Source of the DNA: Stramonita haemastoma
Taxonomy: Eukaryota; Mollusca; Gastropoda; Neogastropoda; Muricidae
Assembly (NCBI GenBank): GCA_030674155.1
Contig: CM060328.1
Span: 35,153,564-35,217,563, forward strand
Length of the DNA: 64,000 nt
Direction: 5' to 3'
The position numbers were made by a program, and so were the translations under genes. How positions within the stretch are numbered: position 1 is the first letter of the stretch; each line of letters begins with the position of its first letter. This document shows positions 21,730-64,000 of this stretch, in pieces. A model generated the notes under the pieces. That model did no database searches. It was not told the origin of the DNA and was given only the letters and a program-made list of their open reading frames with translations.

Positions 21730-22760
21730 AAGTACCGCATTTTAGGATAAATCTGAAGATCTATACAAAAATGTTGAAAATCCAATGGGATTATAACTAT
21801 GGTCACTTTGAAGAAAACACAAATCTATGCAAATTTGAACAATAGGGGTGGGGAGGAGGAATGAATCAAAACACCATGAAGGGGGAATGATAAAAACAAA
21901 TCAAAATGATGTATTCAGCCTGAAAAAAAATGAAATGTAAGTTCAAAAGTTTGCAAGAAGAAAGAGGGGTATGTGCCATCAAGTTTGAAGGCAATGACAT
22001 TTTACAAGAAGAGAACAAGTCAATACCACAGTTATAATACATAAAAAGCCACTGGAAAATTGAGCTATTGTAACAGCAAAACAAGGAAAACATTCATTCA
22101 TTGTGTACATAGCTTTCATGCACACTCTGCCTCTCTTGGCCTTGTCCTTCAAATCATAACAGACCTGGGTTCAACTATTTGCTATTTGTTCCATCTGGGT
22201 ATCTTTTGGATGAGATGAGAAATTGAGGTCTTGTGTACAACATACTTTTGCGGTTAGAAGAAACCACAGCAACAAGAGTTGTCCCTTGCAAAATTGTGTA
22301 GGAAAAAGCCACTGGTAGGGAGATGTGCTGTATGTAGATCACACTGGCCTAGGAAAAACAGGGCTGCACTAAGGGCAACATCTCTCTCCAGGGAGTGACA
22401 GCCTGAATTTCCTCCAGAGAAATCTGCTGCCACTTAAAACAAAATGCTATGAAACACAACACTTTGACAATATATCAAACCCTACAAAATAGATCTTTTT
22501 TTTAATCGAAAAGAAGTGCTACCAAAAATGTTAGGCAATATTCTGCGGTTTTGTTTCGTTTTCTTCCCAACAGAAAAACAACTCAGAATGAATACGGCAG
22601 CATGCTCAGAAAGAACATGATTTTTTTTTTTTATACTGGTCAGCATAATTATGAACTAGAAATTCCAGCATGGGTTAAGAACAGTACAGTTCTCACAAAA
22701 ACTTATATAAAAAAAAATACTGTCAAAAGACCAACACCATTTAAAAAGTAAAAAAAAAAT
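21730..22760. other. No gene recognised
   Basis: A+T-rich DNA. The 22195-22435 part ('ttgcaaaattgtgtagg', 'gagtgacagcctgaatttcc', 'agaaatctgctgcc') is a dispersed repeat also present at 62625-62815. Nothing coding seen. Confidence 0.45.
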
Positions 22761-22764
22761 CGCA

Positions 22765-23100
22765 AAAACCCCCCCCAAACCACACACTACCCCCCCCCCC
22801 CCACCCTTGCAGGGGGATAAAGCCCAAACCCATATTTGTAAAAAAAAAAAAAAAGGCCTGTATCATTCAATGAGCAAAGGATGCTTTTCAAGGTTTGAAA
22901 AAAAAAATGTCCTTGATTTTGTGTGGAAAGGACTAACAAGCACACAGCAATCCCCCCCCCCCCCAAAAAAAAACAAACACACACACAAAACAACAACACA
23001 AAAACACCCCCAGCCCAAATCCCTCAAAAACCTAGCCCTGCAACAAAACACAGGACAGGCAACCTCGCTCTCAAAGATTGTGGAAAAAAAAAGCACCCAA
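22765..23100. other. Homopolymer-rich C/A interval
   Basis: Several C runs (7-14) and A runs. The short Pro/Lys-rich frames on + look accidental. Confidence 0.5.
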
Positions 23101-23837
23101 AGCAAGTCTACTGGGAATGTTCAGTTCATGCCTACAGTACCCAAACAGCCTCAGAAAAAACAACAACCAACCCCTGCCACTGCTGAGGGAGCACCCTGCA
23201 CACCTGGCCACAGTGCAACATGTCAGCACCAACATTACATGTCCAGCACAATCCAGCCCCAGTCAACAAGGAGGTCAGTGCTGATGGACATGGTCACCAC
23301 TTTACACACAGGAATTTCACTGCATAACATCACTCTGACAAAATGCGTATCAAATCTGCATTGCCTCGCAAATATTTCACCAAAAATAACCAGCATGGCT
23401 TCACAGAAAAAAATCTGTTTATGTTGTTCATCAAAGGCTGTACAGTTAACACCATCATGTAGGCAATGTTGTATAAAGATCTGTCGACAAAACCCCGCGA
23501 AAATTCATAACAAATGAATATTGCATGCCTGAAGTCCAAACAGCGAGAACAATATCACATTTTGAACAAATCGTATTGTACTACACATCACAGAAATCAG
23601 TCGGAAATCAGTCCACCACAGGGGACAGATCAGCTCTGCTGGAATGCATTGATCAACAACAAACAGGCACCTACTTCACTGCACTGTCTTGTTCACAACA
23701 TGCATAGTATACACAGGTGACATATTTCCTAAACACCCACACCCATGGAATACTTGGCACCACTACCACAACAAAAAGTAACACGAAAAATACCTTGATA
23801 CTGGAATATAAACATCAAACTATGTAGGTAAAAGCTA

Positions 23838-24100
23838 AAGGTGTTCCCATTCAAGGAGCGAGATGTCAGAGACCACAGCTTCTCCAGGGGCCAGCATGTT
23901 AAGGGCGGCACCCAACTCTTCTCCCTCGCTACTTTACCTTCCATATCCCTTAAGTGGGCAAATACCCATTGACAGCTGGGTGAACTGGGGGACTGTGCTG
24001 AAGCCAAAGCATGCAAACGGTCACCCATCCACTTGGTAACCACGCTCGATGCTGCTTAACTTTAGCTTGGGAAGAGTGAGTGCTCTGGCCACTTAAACGG
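23838..24100 (-). mobile_element. SINE-C copy, reverse orientation
   Basis: 'aaaggtgttcccattcaagg', 'cagcttctccaggggccagc', 'ctttaccttccatatccctt' and a head region 'taaccacgctcgatgctgct'. Divergent from 33749-34041. Confidence 0.75.
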
Positions 24101-24139
24101 CCTGTTTGAGAATTTTTTCTTGTGTTTTGTGAATCTTCA

Positions 24140-24315
24140 TGGAAGTGGTAGACAACACTGAGTTGACCATGAAACCACTCACAGGAATAGTCAGTCCTGA
24201 ACTGACCATGAAACCACTCACAGGAATAGTCAGTCCAACTGACCATGAACCACTCACAGGAATAGTCAGTCCTGAACTGACCATGAAACCACTCACAGGA
24301 ATAGTCAGTCCTGAC
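24140..24315 (+). repeat. 39-bp minisatellite, about 4.5 units
   Basis: Units carry 'gaccatgaaaccactcacag' and 'gaatagtcagtcc'. One unit is shortened. Direct repeats are contiguous without spacers, so it is not a CRISPR array. Confidence 0.93.
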
Positions 24316-24454
24316 CCTATCACAGAATATGGCAAGATAGAATGCTGGCAAGAATAGCACACATCACATTTACTTTTCTCCCTGTGTCCCTCCCTCCCCC
24401 CCTGTCAACCTGCACCTACACTTCACTCACTTTACCACTTCCGCTTTGTACTCT

Positions 24455-24690
24455 TCAGGCAGCCAGTCATGGCCAAGTTGAACATGGTGGTGCCTATCCC
24501 TCTCCAGGGTGCATGCTGGGTATGCTGGTGTCTTCCCTCCCACCAGCCACAGCTGGCCTGCTCTTTCACCATGCATAAAGGCCACCCAGCCCCTGCTACA
24601 TCCTTCAAAACTGAACACGTCAATGACCCAATCCTGGACATTATGCAGGGACTACACTGCAATCTTCCACACCACCACCAGTGGATAACA
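24455..24690. repeat. Dispersed SINE-related repeat
   Basis: 'catggccaagttgaacatgg', 'agggtgcatgctgggtatg' and 'gtcaatgacccaatcctg'. Partial matches are at 9970-10030, 50560-50640 and 61230-61290. Confidence 0.45.
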
Positions 24691-25189
24691 GTTATATCAA
24701 GGCAGTCTCTTCAATCATAATGACGCACATATTGTGGCCGAGCAAGTTTGTGATCTCAATCTTATTCCTTCCTGTTACTCTGACTGGCGAATGTCATCTT
24801 TCTGATCAAGGGCTACAGATCCATGGTTATCTAGTATACATATATGACTAGACTCCAACATTTTAAGAAACCAAAAAACAAAAAACCAATTCTTCAAGCA
24901 GAACTGTATAATAAAAAAAAACCCTATTCAGGATGATAAACAGCATATCCAAATATATAACAAGTGGTTATAACGCTGTGAAATTTTCTCTGTCCAAATA
25001 ATATAAGTGGTTAATATCATTGCAATATTTTTTCACACTCAATGATCAATTTTCATACGTAAGACACTTGAACAAAATGCGCATACACTTGATCAAAATT
25101 ACCATGTTTATAATCAAATGATGAGAGGAACATTCTGATGGTGCTGTAAATGGCAGCAGTAATGATGTTGAATCACCTAGAGTGGTGAC

Positions 25190-27490
25190 TTGCAGTCTAC
25201 TGCAGATCTGTCTGTATCATTTATATACTGCAGTATCTGTCTGTATCATTTATATACTGCATATCTGTCTGTATCATTTACACACAGCAGATCTGTCTGT
25301 ATCATTTATATACTGCATATCTGTCTGTATCATTTATATACTGCAGATCTGTCTGTATCATTTATATACTGCATATCTGTCTGTATCATTTACACACTGC
25401 AGATCTGTCTGTATCATTTACACACAGCAGATCTGTCTGTATCATTTATATACTGCATATCTGTCTGTATCATTTACACACTGCAGATCTGTCTGTATCA
25501 TTTACACACAGCAGATCTGTCTGTATCATTTAATACTGCATATCTGTCTGTATCATTTATATACTGCAGATCTGTCTGTATCATTTATATACTGCATATC
25601 TGTCTGTATCATTTATATACTGCATATCTGTCTGTATCATTTATATACTGCAGATCTGTCTGTATCATTTATATACTGCAGATTTTTCTGTCTGTTATCA
25701 TTTATATACTGCATATCTGTCTGTATCATTTATATACTGCATATCTGTCTGTATCATTTATATACTGCATATCTGTCTGTATCATTTATATACTGCATAT
25801 CTGTCTGTATCATTTATATACTGCATATCTGTCTGTATCATATTACACACTGCATGATCTAGTCTGATCTTTATTTATACTGCAGATCTGTCTGTATCAT
25901 TTATATACTGCTATCTGTCTGTATCTTTAAAGCAATTGTCTGTATCTTTATACGCAATCTGTCTGTATCATTTATAACTGCAGATCTGTCTGTATCATTT
26001 ATATACTGCATATCTGTCTGTATCATTTATATACTGCATATCTGTCTGTATCATTTACACACTGCAGATCTGTCTGTATCATTTATATACTGCATATCTG
26101 TCTGTATCATTTATATACTGCATATCTGTCTGTATCATTTAATACTGCAATCTGTCTGTATCATTTATATACTGCAGATCTGTCTGATCATTTATATACT
26201 GCAGATCTGTCTGCATCATTTATATACTGCAGATCTGTCTGTATCATTTATATACTGCAGATCTGTCTGATCATTTATATACTGCAATCTGTCTGTTCAT
26301 TTATATACTGCATATCTGTCTGTATCATTTATACTGCTAATCTGTCTTACATTTAATACAGCATCTGTCTGTATCATTTATATACTGCAGATCTGTCTGT
26401 ATCATTTATACACTGCATATCTGTCTGTATCATTTATATACTGCAGATCTGTCTGTATCATTTATATACTGCAGATCTGTCTGTATCATTTATATACTGC
26501 AGATCTGTCTGTATCATTTATATACTGCAGATCTGTCTGTATCATTTATAACTGCAGATCTGTCTGATCATTTATATACTGCATATCTGTCTGTATCATT
26601 TATATACTGCAGATCTGTCTGTATCACTTATATACTGCAGATCTGTCTATACCATTTATATACTGCAGATGTCTGTTTTATTTATATACTGCATATCTGT
26701 CTGTATCATTTATATACTGCAGATCTGTCTGTATCATTTATACACTGCAGATCTGTCTGTATCATTTATACACTGCAGATCTGTCTGTATCATTTATATA
26801 CTGCAGATCTGTCTGTATCATTTACACACTGCAGATCTGTCTGTATCATTTATATACAGCAGATCTGTCTGTATCATTTATATACTGCAGATCTGTCTGT
26901 ATCATTTATATACTGCATATCTGTCTGTATCATTTATATACAGCAGATCTGTCTGTATCATTTATACACTGCAGATCTGTCTGTATCATTTATATACTGC
27001 AAATCTGTCTGCATCATTTATATACTGCAGATCTGTCTGCATCATTTATATACTGCAGATCTGTCTGCATCATTTATATACTGCAGATCTGTCTGTATCA
27101 CTTATATACTGCAGATCTGTCTATACCATTTATATACTGCAGATGTCTGTTTTATTTATATACTGCATATCTGTCTGTATCATTTATATACTGCAGATCT
27201 GTCTGTATCATTTATACACTGCAGATCTGTCTGTATCATTTATACACTGCAGATCTGTCTGTATCATTTATATACTGCAAATCTGTCTACCATTTATACA
27301 CAGCAGATCTGTCTATCACTTATACACAGCAGATCTGTCTGTATTATTTATATACAGCAGATCTGTCTGTATCATTTACACACAGCAGATCTGTCTGTAT
27401 TATTTATTATACTGCAGATCTGTCTGTATTACTTATATACTGCAGATCTGTCTCTCACTGATACACCGCAGATCTATACTGTTTATGTAC
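25190..27490 (+). repeat. 28-bp minisatellite, about 80 units
   Basis: Units alternate 'gatctgtctgtatcatttat' plus 'atactgca' with variants 'acacactgca', 'acacacagca' and 'tatctgtctg'. Between about 25850 and 26350 the units suffer many small deletions, while a block near 26630-26780 is repeated almost exactly near 27090-27250, a higher-order duplication of about 460 bp. All long Tyr/Cys/Ser frames are array by-products. Confidence 0.96.
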
Positions 27491-27845
27491 TGAAATGATA
27501 GGTTTCATTACAAGTGACACCATTTTCACAATCAGAGTCAGAAAGAGGAACAAGACATGCTCCAGCTTTGTCATATCTTTACCCTTTTCCCCTAAAGATT
27601 TTGTGTCTTGTAAGTGTCATTGGGTGCAGTGGCCATCACTATACCAGGTGAGAAAAATTTTGAGCAGGGATTTTTTTTAACTTCCAAGACTACTACAGGT
27701 GTACATCAATCAAATATGAAGCAGACAGACAGACAGACACACACACTCTTCCCAGCTTTTGACACTCTCTTGTTCCAAACTCATAGTATACTTACCCCCT
27801 CTCCCTCCCTTCCCCTTCTCTTCTTCAACACAACCCACACACAAC

Positions 27846-27849
<4 letters not shown>

Positions 27850-27912
<63 letters not shown>
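27850..27912. repeat. (AC)n microsatellite
   Basis: Pure AC tract directly in front of a truncated SINE-A copy. Confidence 0.95.
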
Positions 27913-27915
<3 letters not shown>

Positions 27916-27927
27916 AACAACAGTTAA

Positions 27928-28172
27928 CATTAGAGCCGACTCAACTCTCCCCAAAAGTCCTTCGCATGAGACTATAAACCAAGGCCCTGTGTGCGAACGC
28001 ACGCAGAACATCTTGCGCACATGTTAAATTCTGTTCCGCTTTTCGTAACAGTAGGCCATTGTGTACCGGTGGGAACACATGACAAAATTGACAAAACTGC
28101 ATGCACACAGGGACTGGATGAAAAAAACCACATGAGTGCTTATTCCATTATCCTCAATATAAAATAAATAAA
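27928..28172 (+). mobile_element. SINE-A, 5'-truncated
   Basis: Body from 'gttaacattagagccgactc' through 'cgaacgcacgcagaacatct' to 'ttattccattatcctcaata'. The head has been replaced by the AC tract. Confidence 0.85.
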
Positions 28173-28179
28173 TAAAAAA

Positions 28180-28732
28180 ATCATGTCAGGCCATCTGCCT
28201 GTCCCTACAATCTTCATCAGTAGTCTCCAAGGAAAAGACTAGGTAGAAGACAGGGAAGTTTTAACAACAAAACATGCCATTTGAGACAGTTAGTTGCATA
28301 GCCGCAAAGTTTTTGAAGAAGAAAGGAAAGAGTAGTTATAGTATCATGCTGGCACATCTGTATTGCCCCAAAACAACAACAAAAAAAATCAACAATGAAA
28401 AAGGTTGCCAATAAATATTCCAAAAATACTGTCCAACAGTCTCTGGTCACTATATATATATACACGAACGACTTCTGGTTCCCCAAATTGCACTGCTCAA
28501 GAGGTACAGACAACACTGTTGACTCTCCACCCACCACCCACCTCATAACTTCCCACACTCTTTTTTTACATGAAATAGAGATCATTTTCACAACCTCACA
28601 AAAGAAACCGTACCGTCCTGACAAAGCCATACAGGGGGTGACTGATGACGACGTATACATGTGGATGAGGAAGACGACGACTGCATAGATAGACGATGAT
28701 GATGATGATGGTGGTGGTGGCAGTGGCGGTGG
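28180..28732 (-). other. M13 gene 3' flank / presumed 3' UTR
   Basis: Follows the M13 stop codon on the minus strand. Trinucleotide runs (complement of gat/gtg repeats, 28690-28732) begin right after the stop. There is no minus-strand AATAAA in this interval, so the mRNA end is not located. Confidence 0.4.
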
Positions 28733-62200
<33,468 letters not shown>

Positions 62201-62460
62201 GTGGTCACGGATGGCTTATGACAGAGGGGAGATCGTTCGCCTACAGCTACAGCACAACAGAGGAGCAAAGCAATGCAGCACTTGCTCAGCCAGCTAGCAG
62301 CCCTCAGCTCTGACACACAAAGCTCTACAGTCCTGTGCAGGCTGCTAGGACCACAGCAGGACAATAACTGCAACACCTGTTGTCCTGTGTGAGTGAACTG
62401 ATGATGTTCGGGGCTCTTATCACTCACCATCTTTTACATGGCTTTGATCTGATGTTAAAA
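62201..62460 (-). promoter_or_regulatory. Presumed M13 5' UTR and promoter
   Basis: Moderately GC-rich, repeat-free sequence upstream of the exon-1 ATG. No TATA element identified. Assignment by position only. Confidence 0.35.
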
Positions 62461-64000
62461 TGAAAAAGCAATCTCCCTGCTTCCTCCCCCCTTTTCCCTT
62501 TTGTGGATCTGAGGTTTCGAGGCAATATACGTGCCTAGCAAATGAGAAATTGCATAAGAATGGGTGGTATGGGCGCTAGACTTTTGGATGAAATAATACA
62601 CTTAGCAACAACCCCCCAACCAAAACAAACCCACAGCAAGAAGAGAGTTGGCCCTGCGAAATTCTGTAGAAAAACACCACTCTCACAGAAAAAAAAAAAT
62701 CACTTGCAATCAGGAAACTGTATTTAAAAAAAGGGTAGCGTTACTTCTTTGATGACACATTCATCATGGGGAGAGCAGCCTGAATTTTATGCACAGAAAT
62801 CTGCTGTGGCCGCAAGTTGAACGCAGTACAATGCAGTGCAAAACAATGCTATATAATACAATGCAATACAATGTACTCCAATATAGCACCGCAGGCAGTT
62901 GTCTCCCTCTATCTTGGTGGTTTTGTGGTCAACAGGTGACATGCATTGTTGTTCTGCCTGGTGTAATATTTCTGTGTGTTGTGTTACTGTCCCATGATTG
63001 GTTGATGGACATCATTTCCTTCTTCTTCTTTGTTGTCGAACACTCTAACAGCAACTATTACTGTCTGTCAGATAAGCATTAGGCTGCCATTAAACACCTA
63101 TCAAGTTATACCTAGCTGCATCCAACTTCGGCATGGTAAAGAATTGTTATCTTTTAAATCTTTCTGGAAAAAAAGACAGGAGAATGGACAAAGAAGGCAG
63201 AAAATAGACACGAGAATGGTGACAGAAAAAAGGAACAAGCAGAAATGAGGAGAGATTGAAAAAGAGGGTACTCCTGCCACTAATTTCCAGCAGGTGGGGA
63301 TGCTATTTATGCTGACAGACCCCCGATATCCCCATGGGGAAATGTCTTCCTCAAGTTTGCTAAATCTATACTGGTTCCTAGCATACTGAATCCCTGTTTC
63401 CCTAAAAATACCAGGATTACAGTGGAATATGTCATGGAACACTCACTAGTAGTCATAGTTGTGGTAAAGTCGTAGGAACTTCATCAGAGTTACAACTGGT
63501 ATATATGTATTTTTTGTTCCTCGTTAGAGCTCTAAGGTTCATCAAAGGTGAGATTTTGAGTATGCAACTGTTTTTGCCCAGCATGAAGGTAGCTGCATTC
63601 AAAGTTATACATGAAGGGAATTAAGGCACTGGCAGGTCTGCTCTCGAAATTGACCTGGAAGATAGTAAAATCCTCACCTTTAATTCAGCAGATGCCACTA
63701 AGATTTAACTCACGTGGGATAGCCAGTTCTCTCCCTTGCTTTTCCCCGTAGATGGCCCATTTGTAATGGTTCGTAAAAAAAAAATCATAAAAAATACAAA
63801 ACTCATAGAAAGAAAATGAAATTTTCTGAGCTTATAAAATAACATGCTGGGTTAGTACATACCAAAAGATTGAAGCTCTTTCTTTAATATTTCAGCTTTG
63901 ACAAGCTTGAAAAAAACCCTCTGAATTTTGTAATTTGTGTTACTACTCCGTGTCCCCTACTCTCTGCAACCACAAACAAGTTCGGAACACATGGAATCAA
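62461..64000. other. Upstream flank, repeats, no gene
   Basis: 62625-62815 matches the repeat at 22230-22440. 63000-63340 is a reverse family E copy. 63520-63590 resembles a SINE 3' extension ('gctctaaggttcatcaaagg'), and 63595-63725 is a reverse SINE-D fragment. No coding sequence recognised. Confidence 0.5.

Noticed and set aside
24140..24315. Short direct repeats that might look like a CRISPR array
   Set aside because: Units are contiguous with no unique spacers, in a eukaryotic context with spliced genes.
25182..27493. Tyr/Cys/Ser-rich frames of about 225-275 codons
   Set aside because: Read through the 28-bp array in several frames at once; no independent evidence for a gene.

Overview
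The window looks like nuclear DNA of a marine gastropod mollusc. The evidence is spliced animal genes with long introns, several tRNA-headed SINE families, RTE/CR1-like LINE debris, and very heavy micro- and minisatellite content. The organism call is an inference from repeat style and protein flavour; no sequence here names the species.

Two protein-coding genes can be reconstructed exon by exon. (1) A complete six-exon dUTPase gene (DUT) lies on the + strand from 4847 to 14602. All five trimeric-dUTPase motifs are present. An Arg-rich, acid-free N-terminal extension precedes a second in-frame ATG at 4940, which suggests mitochondrial and nuclear/cytosolic forms from one exon. (2) A 17-exon M13 (neprilysin/endothelin-converting-enzyme-like) zinc metallopeptidase gene lies on the - strand from 62200 down to 28733. 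It predicts a type II membrane protein of about 725 residues with a short cytoplasmic tail, one TM helix, the HELTH zinc site, ENIAD, and a C-terminal Cys-x-x-Trp-type end. The two genes converge, with roughly 14 kb of repeat-rich DNA between their 3' ends. No functional link between them is visible.

Layout: 1-4540 repeats and two LINE remnants; 4847-14602 DUT, with a piggyBac-like TTAA-flanked element (8601-9716) in intron 2; 14603-15430 DUT 3' flank containing an antisense LINE reverse-transcriptase relic; 16285-17960 a 48-bp minisatellite; 18000-28700 arrays, SINEs and A+T-rich DNA; 28733-62200 the M13 gene; 62200-64000 its upstream flank, with no recognised gene.

The most unusual signal is that several minisatellites are built from splice junctions. 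The array in DUT intron 4 repeats the exon-5 acceptor about 18 times. The array beside M13 exon 11 repeats its donor about 9 times. The array upstream of M13 exon 9 repeats the acceptor plus the first ~15 codons of the exon many times. A second notable feature is a decayed tandem copy of an M13 segment, including exon 3, at 53335-54812. It may be real duplication decay or a noisy-assembly artefact.
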